This document shows positions 6,289-15,093 of a DNA stretch of 36,063 nt, one piece after another. The stretch lies in contig CBFCYE010000026.1 of assembly GCA_965602225.1 (NCBI GenBank), positions 1 to 36,063 on the forward strand, in the 5' to 3' direction. The position numbers were made by a program, and so were the translations under genes. How positions within the stretch are numbered: position 1 is the first letter of the stretch; each line of letters opens with the position of its first letter. Below the pieces are notes generated by a model. The model had not been told where the DNA came from and ran no database searches. It saw only the letters and a program-made list of their open reading frames with translations. Source of the DNA: Tenderia sp965602225. Its GTDB lineage: Bacteria; Pseudomonadota; Gammaproteobacteria; Tenderiales; Tenderiaceae.

Positions 6289-9114
6289 ATGACCAAAAAA
6301 CGCATTAATAAAAAACAGGGCACGCTCTTAGCACTGATACTGCTAACTTCCTGTATACCCTTTTCTCAGGCGTTGGCGGATCATCAACAAGCGGCGGCGT
6401 ATTACGAAGAAGCCGTGATCTATCACAATGGAAACCGACCCAACGACGCCATCATCCAACTCAAAAATGCACTGCAACAAGACGCCAGCCTGCTCTCTGC
6501 TCGTGTACTACTAGGCACAATTTACATGGAAACAGGCTCACCCAGTTCGGCTGAAAAAGAACTACGTGAGGCAGAACAACTTGGTGCCGACCGCAGTCTG
6601 ACCGCCACCCCGCTAGCCAAAGCCTATCTAAAACAACACAAATACGCTGAGCTGATCACCGAGCTGGCTCTGGAAGACTATCCTGCCTCTGTACATGGTG
6701 AACTACTGACTTTTCATGGCCACGCCCATCTCGAAAAACCCGACCTGAAAGAAGCTGAAAAGACCTTCAAACAAGCTGCCAAGCTGATCCCTGACTCACC
6801 CAACCCATTGACCGGCATGGCTCTGTTATTGCTTCGCTCCGGCGATATAGCCGGCGCCAATAGCCATACCCAAAAGGCCCTGCAAATTGAACCCCATAAT
6901 ATAGAAGCATTAAACATAAATGCTTCAGCTATTCACGCCAGTGGAGACTTGCAGCGGGCAGTAAACGCCTATAGCGCCGTTCTAGAGCGTGACGCCAATC
7001 ACATGGAAGCCAGACTGGCCCGCGCCGGGGTGTACATCGACCTAAAAGAGCTAGATAAGGCGATGACCGATCTCGATCATATGGAACAGCACTATCCGCT
7101 AGAGCCGCGCGCAATCTACCTCAAAAGCCTGGTTTACTCATTCCAGAATCAACCCGAGAAATCAAAAGAGGCCTTGCTAAAAACTGGCAATATCCTCAAA
7201 GCATTGCAACCCGGGGTTCTAGCGCGCAGTCGCCAGCACATGATGCTGGCCGGGCTCACTTACTACGCCCTAGAAAGCCTGGAACAGGCCCAGACACATC
7301 TAGTGAATCTGTTGCAACGAACACCCAATGCGCTGGGCGCACAAAAATTACTCGCCTCGGTTTACATGGCCCAACATGACTATGATGCGGTGATCAGGCT
7401 ACTCCAACCACTTGTCGACCGCGGCCAGGGCAACGATTACAAATTACTCACGCTGCTTGGCAAGGCCTACAGCCATAAAAAACGCTACGACAAAGCCGCC
7501 ATTCTGCTCAAACAAGCAACCACTATGAGCCAAAATGCCACCGAGCCACGGGTCTCACTGGCGATCAACTATTACGATGCCGGCGAGTCTGACAAGGCCG
7601 TCACCGAACTCGCCAGCGTTTTTGAAAACAACCGCGATGAAACCGCCGCCGGCGCAGCTCTGGCCACCATCCATCTAAAACAAAACAAACCACTCAAAGC
7701 GCTAGACATACTCCGTCAGCTCATCAGCAGTGATCCCAACAACATCACCTACAATAACCTGATCGGTACAGCCCAGGTAATGGCCAAACAACTGGATGCC
7801 GCCCGCTCAACCTTTGAAAAGATTGAAACAATCGCCCCCAGTTTTATCCCTGCCCAGATTAACCTCAGCCGCCTCGACAACCTCACCAACAATAGCGATA
7901 AGGCGCGCAAGCGACTGCGCACCCTGCTGCTAAACAAGGATGCCCCTACTCACCAGATCATGCTGGAGCTTGCCAAAACAGAAGAGATCGCCGGCAACAG
8001 CAAAGAGGCAATCCGCTGGGCCGAAAAAATACGCGCGGAAGACAGCAAAAATATCGAGGCGCGCCTGTATCTGGTCAACCTCTATAGTCGCAACAATGAA
8101 CTCAACAAAGCACTCGACATTGCCCTTGAGGCCAAACGCCAGACCCGCGAAGACCTGGATATCATGCAAATCGTGGCGCGAACCTACATTGCCCTCAACA
8201 ACACTCAAGCCGCCCGCAGTGAACTGCGCGAAATGAGCACACTGGCGGGCTTTGAATCACGCTGGCTTTATCGCATCGCCCAACTTCAATACCAAATACA
8301 ATCATATAAAGAAGCGGAGTATTCACTGCGAAAAGTCGTCAAGGAAGCCCCCAGCTTCATGGAGGCCCATGTCGCCCTCATAGAAATCCTCACCGGCCTC
8401 AACAAACTCGACGAAGCAGAACAACGCAGTCATGAGCTTAGCGAAAACCCCAACTTCACCGCCAAGGACAGATTGCTTGGCGATATTGCCCTGCGGCGCG
8501 GCAAACATGACGCTGCACTGCGCCACTACCAGACCGCAATGCAGCAAACACCCAGTTCACAACTCAACATCAAGCTTTACCAGGCCTATAGTGCCGCTGG
8601 TCAGTGGGACAAGGCCATAGAACTCATGACGGACTGGCTAGCCAAACACCCTCAGGATCTTGCCGGGCAACAAGCACTCGCCGAAGCCTACCTGAGACAG
8701 GGCAAGCTGCAACAAGCCAGCAAGCAATATGAAACCGTCATACAGCAACAACCTGACAACCCGCAGGCACTGAGCAATCTCGCATTTATTTATCTCAAAA
8801 CAGGCAATAACAAGGCCCTGGCAACAGCCCAAAAAGCCCACCAATTAGCCCCCCAAGATGCGGCGATTAACGACACCCTGGGCTGGATATTTGTCAAACA
8901 GGGCGATGCAAAACAGGGGCTGCCTTATCTACGAGACGCCCATTCACGCGCCTCACATGACCCGGAAATCCGTTACCATATTGCCGTAGCGCTGAGCGAC
9001 CTGGGTCGTCGCGATGAGGCACTAATCGAACTTGAACAGGCGTTATCTAGCACCAAGCCCTTTAACGGCATTGAACAGGCGCAAACATTAAAAACCCAGC
9101 TTCGGGCAAAATGA
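6289..9114 (+). CDS. prsT: PrsT-type PEP-CTERM system TPR-repeat lipoprotein
   Basis: This 941-aa protein is built almost wholly of tetratricopeptide repeats. Its N-terminal segment (YHNGNRPNDAIIQLKNALQQ, then LLGTIYMETGSPSSAEKELR and AEQLGADRSL) is the hallmark of the PrsT family of exosortase/PEP-CTERM systems. The family is usually found with EPS genes and is thought to help assemble or export surface polysaccharide or protein. The start at 6289 gives a lipoprotein signal with lipobox LTSC (Cys22). Upstream ATGs in the same frame overlap the cbbM terminator and are rejected. No clear ribosome site is visible, a weakness. No exosortase gene is in the window. It lies between cbbM and cbbQO, followed by a PEP-CTERM gene 186 bp on. 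Confidence 0.88.
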   Translation: MTKKRINKKQGTLLALILLTSCIPFSQALADHQQAAAYYEEAVIYHNGNRPNDAIIQLKNALQQDASLLSARVLLGTIYMETGSPSSAEKELREAEQLGADRSLTATPLAKAYLKQHKYAELITELALEDYPASVHGELLTFHGHAHLEKPDLKEAEKTFKQAAKLIPDSPNPLTGMALLLLRSGDIAGANSHTQKALQIEPHNIEALNINASAIHASGDLQRAVNAYSAVLERDANHMEARLARAGVYIDLKELDKAMTDLDHMEQHYPLEPRAIYLKSLVYSFQNQPEKSKEALLKTGNILKALQPGVLARSRQHMMLAGLTYYALESLEQAQTHLVNLLQRTPNALGAQKLLASVYMAQHDYDAVIRLLQPLVDRGQGNDYKLLTLLGKAYSHKKRYDKAAILLKQATTMSQNATEPRVSLAINYYDAGESDKAVTELASVFENNRDETAAGAALATIHLKQNKPLKALDILRQLISSDPNNITYNNLIGTAQVMAKQLDAARSTFEKIETIAPSFIPAQINLSRLDNLTNNSDKARKRLRTLLLNKDAPTHQIMLELAKTEEIAGNSKEAIRWAEKIRAEDSKNIEARLYLVNLYSRNNELNKALDIALEAKRQTREDLDIMQIVARTYIALNNTQAARSELREMSTLAGFESRWLYRIAQLQYQIQSYKEAEYSLRKVVKEAPSFMEAHVALIEILTGLNKLDEAEQRSHELSENPNFTAKDRLLGDIALRRGKHDAALRHYQTAMQQTPSSQLNIKLYQAYSAAGQWDKAIELMTDWLAKHPQDLAGQQALAEAYLRQGKLQQASKQYETVIQQQPDNPQALSNLAFIYLKTGNNKALATAQKAHQLAPQDAAINDTLGWIFVKQGDAKQGLPYLRDAHSRASHDPEIRYHIAVALSDLGRRDEALIELEQALSSTKPFNGIEQAQTLKTQLRAK

Positions 9115-9160
9115 AATTAACAACAACTCAAGTGTCGATTTTTTTTACAACTACTGTCAA

Positions 9161-9170
9161 TGTGGCCACA
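9161..9170. promoter_or_regulatory. Palindrome upstream of sigma-54 promoter
   Basis: A perfect 10-bp palindrome, TGTGGCCACA, lies 54 bp upstream of the -24/-12 element. That is a place where a sigma-54 activator such as the PEP-CTERM regulator PrsR could bind. Only one copy is seen, and the activator is not in the window. Confidence 0.35.
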
Positions 9171-9223
9171 AAAACAACCTATGAATATTAACAAATACCC
9201 ATATACTCAAGCAGTTACCATCA

Positions 9224-9240
9224 TTGGCCTGAACCTTGCT
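9224..9240 (+). promoter_or_regulatory. Sigma-54 (-24/-12) promoter of PEP-CTERM gene
   Basis: TTGGCCTGAACCTTGCT matches the sigma-54 consensus with GG and GC separated by exactly 10 bp, and TTGCT at -12. It predicts transcription from near 9251 and a leader of about 50 bases. Expression of PEP-CTERM proteins by RpoN with the PrsK/PrsR two-component system is known from other exosortase bacteria, which supports this call. Confidence 0.8.
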
Positions 9241-9300
9241 TATAATTATTCTAAAATACTTTCTTATTGACCACTTTTGTGGAAAGCATGGGATAGAGAC

Positions 9301-10110
9301 ATGGCTAAACAAAAAATGCGTAAATTTACCAGCCTGCTACTAACAAGCGTTGCTGGCGCTGTTTTCAGCATCAGCGCCTCAGCCAGTATTCAGTACAGTT
9401 TCACTGGCGGGGGTGGTACCGACGTAACAGGTGACACCTTTACCAGCAGCGGCACTGGCCCATCAGTTACCGTAACTGGCTGGTCTAACACTGGTAGCGG
9501 CTCTGGTGACGCCAACCGTCTATTGGAGACTGGCACCGTAAAAATGTGGTCAGGACTTGGCGTAACGAACAGGCTGGAAGGTGACGGCTCACCCAACCAC
9601 TCCACTGACAACGCTGGTCGTACTGACTCAATCCTATTTTCATTTACCGATGAAATCGAATTGCAAGGCCTGTCTATCGGCTGGAAAGGCAATGACTCAG
9701 ACGTAACCGTGCTCGCTTACACTGGCGCCGGCGCACCAACTGTAGCAGGAAATACCTACGGTGGATTGACGGCCTCAGGTTGGCAAATCGTTGATCATGA
9801 GGCCGACCTCTCGGTTGGCGTGAACCGCAGTATCAACAGTGGCGGCATCTCTTCATCATACTGGCTGGTTGGCGCCTACAATCCCTTGGTAGGCAGTTCA
9901 CCTGGCTGGTCAACCGGCAACGACTACGTCAAAATCAGCGCCCTGACTGGTGTGACTCCGCCCCCAGGCTGTACTGGTGGAAATTGCGGTGGAGAAATAC
10001 CTGAGCCCTCAAGCATTGCTCTGCTGACATTGGGGTTATTTGCTGCTTGGTATTACAGAAGACGTGAAACTGAAGCTCGCCCTCAGTTAGGCCACGCGCT
10101 TGCCTGCTAG
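9301..10110 (+). CDS. PEP-CTERM sorting domain surface protein (XDP1-like)
   Basis: This is a 269-aa exported protein with a signal peptide (residues about 8-29, ending SASA). A Gly/Ser/Thr-rich beta-type body follows (YSFTGGGGTDVTGDTF, LFSFTDEIELQGLSIGWKGNDSD, SSYWLVGAYNPLVGSSPGW). It ends in a PEP-CTERM sorting signal: IPEPSS at 233-238, a hydrophobic helix, then YYRRR. Exosortase cleaves near Pro-Glu-Pro and the protein goes to the surface or matrix. The body resembles exosortase-dependent surface proteins of the XDP1 type, recalled from memory and not searched. Odd features are a 14-residue tail after RRR ending in Cys, and a Cys pair (CTGGNC) just before the PEP motif. Start 9301 was chosen over the upstream in-frame codon at 9277 because the signal peptide begins there. 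Confidence 0.9.
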   Translation: MAKQKMRKFTSLLLTSVAGAVFSISASASIQYSFTGGGGTDVTGDTFTSSGTGPSVTVTGWSNTGSGSGDANRLLETGTVKMWSGLGVTNRLEGDGSPNHSTDNAGRTDSILFSFTDEIELQGLSIGWKGNDSDVTVLAYTGAGAPTVAGNTYGGLTASGWQIVDHEADLSVGVNRSINSGGISSSYWLVGAYNPLVGSSPGWSTGNDYVKISALTGVTPPPGCTGGNCGGEIPEPSSIALLTLGLFAAWYYRRRETEARPQLGHALAC

Positions 10111-10137
10111 CAACTAACAACTCACCACACACACATC

Positions 10138-10164
10138 AAGGCCTGGATTTTCCAGGCCTTTTTT
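10138..10164 (+). terminator. Rho-independent terminator of PEP-CTERM gene
   Basis: A perfect 10-bp stem AAGGCCTGGA / TCCAGGCCTT with a TTT loop is followed by further T residues, 27 bp after the PEP-CTERM stop. It closes the exosortase-related pair. Confidence 0.93.
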
Positions 10165-10259
10165 GTTTGCCCCCTTCACAAAAACTTCATCTAGCTGTCG
10201 CAAAACTGTAGAACAACCAATCTAAAATACGCTTCACACTAAAACCCGTTGAGATAAAC

Positions 10260-10472
10260 ATGAACTTCTATATCAAAGAATGGCCAGACAAAACTGCCAG
10301 CCTGATGACAGCAGCCGGTCACCAATTATTCAGCTTCAAAAATATCGACAGCGCCTTGACCGCCTGCGGTGACTGGTATGGCACCAACAAAAACAAGATT
10401 ATCCCCGCATTAACCGTCTGCACACCTAATGCGCAGCAATCAGCCAGCCTCGTTTCAGCAATCCAAGCATAA
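10260..10472 (+). CDS. Small protein of unknown function before cbbQ
   Basis: This is a 70-aa protein I do not recognise. It begins MNFYIKEWPDKTASLMT, has no signal peptide or membrane segment, and reads like a small compact cytosolic domain with alternating strand and helix propensity. It sits between the PEP-CTERM terminator and cbbQ, on the same strand as both. Its stop codon (10470-10472) lies inside the proposed cbbQ operator, so the two genes are tightly packed. The upstream GTTGAGATAAAC gives only a modest ribosome site. A link to RuBisCO activation is possible from position alone. It could also be a spurious frame, though its length and composition look genuine. Confidence 0.55.
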   Translation: MNFYIKEWPDKTASLMTAAGHQLFSFKNIDSALTACGDWYGTNKNKIIPALTVCTPNAQQSASLVSAIQA

Positions 10473-10534
10473 AGCATTGCTTATCCTTCCAATCAAAAAG
10501 CCTGACTGTTATTTATATCTCTCACACCTATAAT
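10469..10534 (+). promoter_or_regulatory. cbbQ promoter with proposed CbbR operator
   Basis: ATAAAGCATTGCTTAT (10469-10484) is a near-palindrome of the same length and ends (ATAA...TTAT) as the one before cbbM. After the same 6-bp spacing comes the element at 10491-10516, which matches the cbbM copy at 23 of 26 positions (AATCAAAAA, CTGACT, TTATTTAT). A perfect -10, TATAAT, is at 10529-10534, predicting a start near 10541 and a short leader of about 30 bases. The operator overlaps the stop codon of the preceding small gene. Confidence 0.72.
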
Positions 10535-10571
10535 GGCCCACAAGCTAGGTCACTATCATCAGGAGAATTCA

Positions 10572-11381
10572 ATGAGTCAGGTCGACATCGAACAGTACAT
10601 GATCAAGGAAGAGCCTTTTTACCAAGCACAGGGTAAAGAAGTGACGCTGTATGAAGCGGCGTACAAACAACGCCTGCCAGTGATGGTGAAAGGCCCGACC
10701 GGTTGCGGTAAGTCCCGTTTTATTGAACACATGGCCTGGAAACTGGGCAAACCCCTAATCACTGTCGCCTGTAACGAAGACATGACCGCCTCCGACCTGG
10801 TCGGTCGTTATCTGCTTGACGCCAACGGCACCCGCTGGCTCGACGGCCCGCTGACCATCGCTGCGCGTTTGGGCGCGATCTGCTATCTGGATGAGATTGT
10901 CGAAGCACGTCAGGACACCACCGTGGTTATCCATCCCCTGACCGACCACCGTCGCACCCTGCCGCTGGACAAAAAAGGTGAGCTGATCGAAGCCCACCCT
11001 GATTTCCAGCTGGTGATCTCTTACAACCCTGGTTACCAGAGCCTGATGAAAGACCTGAAGCAATCCACCAAGCAGCGCTTCGTTGGTATGGATTTCGACT
11101 ATGCCTCAGAGTCTGTCGAAACCGAGATCCTGGCCCAGGAAACCGGGTTGGACAAAGACACCGCCGGCAAGCTGGTACAAATCGGTATCACCGCCCGTAA
11201 CCTCAAAGGTCACGGTCTGGATGAAGGCATCTCTACCCGTCTGTTGGTCTACGCAGCAAGCCTAATCAAAGACGGTGTTGATGCTCAGGATGCTTGTAAG
11301 ATGGCTTTAGTGCGCCCAATCACTGACGACGCTGATATTCGTTCGACCCTCGACCACGCCATTGATCAAATCTTTGGTTAA
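10572..11381 (+). CDS. cbbQ: CbbQ, MoxR-type AAA+ RuBisCO activase subunit
   Basis: This is a 269-aa AAA+ ATPase of the CbbQ/NorQ group. Walker A is GPTGCGKS (residues 41-48), Walker B is ICYLDEI (Asp107, Glu108), and the sensor region VISYNPGYQ and arginine-rich KQRFVGMDFDY follow. With CbbO it forms a hexameric motor that strips inhibitory sugar phosphates from RuBisCO. The Q2O2 pair in Acidithiobacillus is known to act on form II enzyme, matching the cbbM here. The start at 10572 has a strong AGGAGA site; an upstream ATG at 10533 lies at the -10 region and is rejected. It is separated from cbbO by 77 bp. Confidence 0.97.
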   Translation: MSQVDIEQYMIKEEPFYQAQGKEVTLYEAAYKQRLPVMVKGPTGCGKSRFIEHMAWKLGKPLITVACNEDMTASDLVGRYLLDANGTRWLDGPLTIAARLGAICYLDEIVEARQDTTVVIHPLTDHRRTLPLDKKGELIEAHPDFQLVISYNPGYQSLMKDLKQSTKQRFVGMDFDYASESVETEILAQETGLDKDTAGKLVQIGITARNLKGHGLDEGISTRLLVYAASLIKDGVDAQDACKMALVRPITDDADIRSTLDHAIDQIFG

Positions 11382-11458
11382 AACGATTGCCCGGGCGGGA
11401 ACACCCCGCCCTGCAAACACAATGTCGAATTGGATGAATAAGGAATAAGGGTCATACC

Positions 11459-13774
11459 ATGGTGCTACCGTTCCCAACGTCAGAAAAAAGCCTCGGCCCC
11501 ACATACCCGAAGCTGACAGCGGAAGAGCTCGAATACTATCGCAGCCAGATCAACTGTAACTTCGAACAGCTGAATGCTGTGTTTGAAGACTGCATGATGG
11601 AAGCCAAGGCACTGCTGTCGGAACAAGGCATCAAGGCCTATCTGGATGGCGCTTCGCTGATCACCATGACCGGCCGTGGTTTCGACCCCATCCTCACCTA
11701 TCTCGAAGAGATGCCCAAGGTCGGCCACGACCTGGGGGAGGAGACCCTAGAACTGGTGGCCCAAAGCACCTGGAAGATCACCCGTTCGCCCAACGGCAAT
11801 GCCATTCCCGCCTTCCTGCAGACCATTGGTGAAGCAGCGCGCCGCCTCGGCAGCAAAGAGTCGCTGCAACAGTACATGGACCTCTGTCTCGATATGATGG
11901 AGCGTACCGCCAGCTCGGTTTATGGTTGGAAACAGACCTCCCACCCCAGCCCCGGCGCTATTGATCTGCTTGAACAAATGCCGCGCCTGCTCAACCAATT
12001 ATCCCTGGTCGGGCTGAAAAAGTGGATTGAATACGGCGTCAAAAACTACCATAACCATCCGGAACGCCAACGCGACTATTTCAGCCTGCAATCAGCCGAT
12101 GCCCGTGCCGTGATGCAACGCGAGCGCCACGGCACCTTGTTCATGGACAACGAACGTAAACTTGATCTCTACCTGCGTGCCATGTGGCCACCGACTGAAG
12201 ATGAAGATATCCCCATGCTGGTGCCCTATTCCGAGGCCTTCGACGAAATGCGCAAACCCCAGCCCTATTTTGACAAACTGGGCTTCCGCATTCCCGATGT
12301 CTTCGATGACAAATTCGGCATCAGAGGCATACACCGCTACCGTGCCGTGCTGGCCCACATGGCGGCGCACCAACGCTGGAGTGGCCAGCTGGTGGCCGAC
12401 AACTACAGTCCCTTCCAGCGCGTCGCCGCCGAACATTTTGAAGACTGCCGCGTCGACTATCTGGCCATGCAGAAATATCCAGGTCTACACCGCCTGATGA
12501 TGGCCCTGCATCCCCGCCCGGATGAAAACGCCTGTAATCCGGACGATGAATCCTGTATCCGTCACCGCATGACCATGGTCTCCTATGCCATGCTCAATCC
12601 CGATCACGGTTACGAAAACCCGTTCGTAAATGAATTCGCCGACAAGTTTCGCGACATCATGGCCAACGGCGAAGGCTCGACCAAAGAGATGGCCGCTCTG
12701 GGTCTGTCATTCACCGCCCGCACCCGGCTGCAATCCGACCAGTCACCCAAGATCCACTTCAAGGACACCGAAGTACATTACCGCGATGACAACCGCCACC
12801 TGTGGGTCTTCATCGAAGAAGGTGATGAAGAAGAGATGTTCGAGAAGCGCGAGCACAAGGCAAAACAGGAAGAACAAGGCCTACCGCCGCGCCACTACCC
12901 CGAGTGGGACTACAACAGCAGTAGCTATCGCCCTGATTGGGTCAGCCTCTACGAGAGCCTGCACCCATCCGGCAAGGCATCAGACATCGACAAACTGCTA
13001 AGCAAACACGACTCCCTGGCCAAGCAACTGAAACGCATGCTCGACATGCTCAAGCCGCAAAACTATGTTCGCGTCCGCTATCAGGAAGAAGGTTCGGAAC
13101 TGGATCTGGATGTTGCCATCCGCTCCTTGATAGATTTCAAGAGCGGCGCACAGCCCGACCCGCGCATCAACATGAGCCACAAACACAACGACCGCAACAT
13201 CGCAGTGATGCTGTTGCTCGACCTGTCAGAATCGCTCAACGAAAAGGCCGCTGGTTCAAACCAAACTATTTTAGAACTCAGTCAGGAAGCCGTCGCCCTG
13301 ACCTCATGGGCGGTAGAACAACTGGGTGACGAATTCGCCATCGCCGGCTTCTGCTCCAACTCACGCCACGAAGTGCGCTACCAGCACATCAAGGGCTTTG
13401 CCGAGCACTGGGATGATGAAGTCAAAGGCCGTCTGGCGGCAATGGAAGCGGGCTATTCAACCCGCATGGGCGCAGCAATGCGTCACGCCGCTCACTACCT
13501 GGAAGCACGCCAGGCCGACAAAAAACTGCTGCTGGTACTGACCGATGGCCAACCGGCCGACATCGATGTCCATGATGATCAACTGCTAATTCAAGACAGC
13601 CACAAGGCAGTACAGGAGCTGGATCAAAAAGGCATCTTCACCCACTGCATCAACCTTGATCCCAAGGCGGACGAATATGTGCAGGACATCTTTGGCCAGC
13701 AGTACACGGTAATAGATAAAGTGGAAAGACTGCCGGAGAAACTGCCACACTTGTTTATGGCGCTGACAAAATAA
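11459..13774 (+). CDS. cbbO: CbbO, VWA-domain RuBisCO activase adaptor
   Basis: This is a 771-aa CbbO/NorD-family protein. The long N-terminal region is helical. The C-terminal von Willebrand A domain (about 575-771) carries the metal-ion-dependent adhesion site DLSES at about 588-592, a later Thr/Met segment (GYSTRMGAAMRHA) and LLLVLTDGQPADID. The domain is expected to bind RuBisCO while CbbQ supplies ATP-driven remodelling. The length matches known CbbO2 proteins. The ATG follows GGAATAAGGGTCATACC. It ends the carbon-fixation block and a terminator follows at 13796-13822. All key residues appear intact. Confidence 0.96.
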   Translation: MVLPFPTSEKSLGPTYPKLTAEELEYYRSQINCNFEQLNAVFEDCMMEAKALLSEQGIKAYLDGASLITMTGRGFDPILTYLEEMPKVGHDLGEETLELVAQSTWKITRSPNGNAIPAFLQTIGEAARRLGSKESLQQYMDLCLDMMERTASSVYGWKQTSHPSPGAIDLLEQMPRLLNQLSLVGLKKWIEYGVKNYHNHPERQRDYFSLQSADARAVMQRERHGTLFMDNERKLDLYLRAMWPPTEDEDIPMLVPYSEAFDEMRKPQPYFDKLGFRIPDVFDDKFGIRGIHRYRAVLAHMAAHQRWSGQLVADNYSPFQRVAAEHFEDCRVDYLAMQKYPGLHRLMMALHPRPDENACNPDDESCIRHRMTMVSYAMLNPDHGYENPFVNEFADKFRDIMANGEGSTKEMAALGLSFTARTRLQSDQSPKIHFKDTEVHYRDDNRHLWVFIEEGDEEEMFEKREHKAKQEEQGLPPRHYPEWDYNSSSYRPDWVSLYESLHPSGKASDIDKLLSKHDSLAKQLKRMLDMLKPQNYVRVRYQEEGSELDLDVAIRSLIDFKSGAQPDPRINMSHKHNDRNIAVMLLLDLSESLNEKAAGSNQTILELSQEAVALTSWAVEQLGDEFAIAGFCSNSRHEVRYQHIKGFAEHWDDEVKGRLAAMEAGYSTRMGAAMRHAAHYLEARQADKKLLLVLTDGQPADIDVHDDQLLIQDSHKAVQELDQKGIFTHCINLDPKADEYVQDIFGQQYTVIDKVERLPEKLPHLFMALTK

Positions 13775-13795
13775 GACAAACAAAGACCCAATAAC

Positions 13796-13822
13796 AAAAA
13801 GGACTCAATCGAGGCCTTTTTT
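13796..13822 (+). terminator. Terminator after cbbO
   Basis: AAAAAGG-A-CTC pairs with GAG-G-CCTTTTT around an AATC loop (one mismatch), followed by T residues. It lies about 20 bp after cbbO. The A-rich 5' arm means it could also act on the convergent host-attachment gene. Confidence 0.75.
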
Positions 13823-13841
13823 ATTTAACACTAAGAATAAA

Positions 13842-14327
13842 CTAAAGGGGAGACTGCCGGGCCGGCAGCGTATGATCAGCAGCCAAATACTCATGCAGTT
13901 CCTGCGGCGCAAGTTTAGTTAGATCTTTGACAACCTCTCTAACCGTTATACCCCCCACGTTTAAACTCATTGCCTCACGTAGATGCCCCATCATATGCGG
14001 ATCCGCCGAAACAACCAGGCAGCCGGACTTTTGCTGCACTACCGCATCAGCTGTGGCCGCAGCAATCTGCTTGGCAAAACGCCGCTCACTCTCGTCAATA
14101 TGCCGATCACGATGATCATCATAACCATGTGCACCACCGCCAGCAGGTGCCACATTGCGACCAGACTTCATATCGCTATAGATATCCTTACCTGCCGCCT
14201 CCACCTCAGAGTTAGCCAGGTCGGAAACCTCAACCAGATCAGGACCGCCCTCGCCAATACCGGCCTCCTCAAGTGAAAATAAACGTGCTCGCGCTCCGTC
14301 CGCGACGACTACACAATACTTACTCAT
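13842..14327 (-). CDS. Host-attachment protein family member
   Basis: This is a 161-aa protein of the family named 'protein required for attachment to host cells' (PF10116). The opening SKYCVVVADGARARLFSLEE is the family's typical beta strand and loop. The middle has HIDESERRFAKQIAAATADAV, and the end shows VREVVKDLTKLAPQELHEYL, the conserved C-terminal motif. The fold resembles archaeal eRF1/baeRF domains; the real function in free-living bacteria is unknown. The start at 14327 is preceded by GGAGGGCAAGAAG; the longer frame is rejected. A Gly/His-rich loop (GGGAHGYDDHRDRH) lies in the centre. It is convergent with cbbO and apparently monocistronic. Confidence 0.82.
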   Translation of the reverse strand: MSKYCVVVADGARARLFSLEEAGIGEGGPDLVEVSDLANSEVEAAGKDIYSDMKSGRNVAPAGGGAHGYDDHRDRHIDESERRFAKQIAAATADAVVQQKSGCLVVSADPHMMGHLREAMSLNVGGITVREVVKDLTKLAPQELHEYLAADHTLPARQSPL

Positions 14328-14485
14328 CTTCTTGCCCTCCAACATTTGAAAGTGGACATACAACCATAAACCTTCCAGCCACCTAATAGCTTTATAGTCC
14401 AGCAACACACAACTAACAATGCAACCTTGCGCCCAGGCAGATCAACTGAAATACTCAAGACAATTATTACAACAGGAACAACACC

Positions 14486-14995
14486 ATGAGACGACTGCCA
14501 GGCCTTTTTCTGTTATTCATCACACTCGTTTCAACTGCCCACGCCACAGCCAGCAACTCACCCTATATCGAAATCACCGTTAACGGCCTTGAAGAGGTTT
14601 CACCACCGCTAAACCGCCTAGCAGATGCCGTTGAAAAATTGTCTCAAGCAGACAATTTAAGCCATGAGGACCAACAAAAGATCATCGCCATTATCGGCGA
14701 GATGAAGCTGCTGACAGACAAACTGGACAACAGCATCGAAACCACCAAGCAGAAGGTCAGCCAAACCCAGGCAGAAATCAGCGCCTCGATCAAACAAATG
14801 ATCATGCTTGCGCTGCTTGGCCTGATAGTGACTGTGATTATTATTTGTGCCGCTATCTTTAGCGTTTTCCGACTCCAAGTTGCACCACTGGTGAACACAA
14901 CCGCCACAAGTCTGGACAAGTTTTCCGACGCCATGGAAAACATCTCCTTAGCCACTCGCTATATTTCCGAAAAAGACCCTACAAACAATAAATGA
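14486..14995 (+). CDS. Signal-peptide membrane protein with coiled coil
   Basis: This is a 169-aa protein of unknown function. It has a signal peptide (residues 1-23, ending AHATA) and a helical, charged segment predicted as coiled coil (about 40-105, with EKLSQADNLSHEDQQKI and ETTKQKVSQTQAEISASI). One strong membrane span follows (about 108-130, MIMLALLGLIVTVIIICAAIF), then a short C-terminal helix. The topology suggests a periplasmic coiled coil anchored in the inner membrane, somewhat like a sensor or scaffold. It starts after GGAACAACACC and is first in a same-strand run with a diguanylate cyclase, a response regulator and a histidine kinase. A role as their partner is inference. Confidence 0.7.
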   Translation: MRRLPGLFLLFITLVSTAHATASNSPYIEITVNGLEEVSPPLNRLADAVEKLSQADNLSHEDQQKIIAIIGEMKLLTDKLDNSIETTKQKVSQTQAEISASIKQMIMLALLGLIVTVIIICAAIFSVFRLQVAPLVNTTATSLDKFSDAMENISLATRYISEKDPTNNK

Positions 14996-15093
14996 TTTAC
15001 TGTCTAATTTGCCGTCAGCCCAAAACCTACTAAAATAATGTAGTATTAATTTAAAGCATGCCTCAGCCTAAAAAATAAGGCCACACCGATACC

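Noticed and set aside
10210..10259. A third CbbR-like site before the small gene
   Set aside because: Only scattered similarity (AATCTAAAATACGCT) and no inverted repeat at the right spacing.
12092..12436. Open frames opposite and alongside cbbO
   Set aside because: They are shadows of a long, GC-rich coding sequence whose domains are clear.
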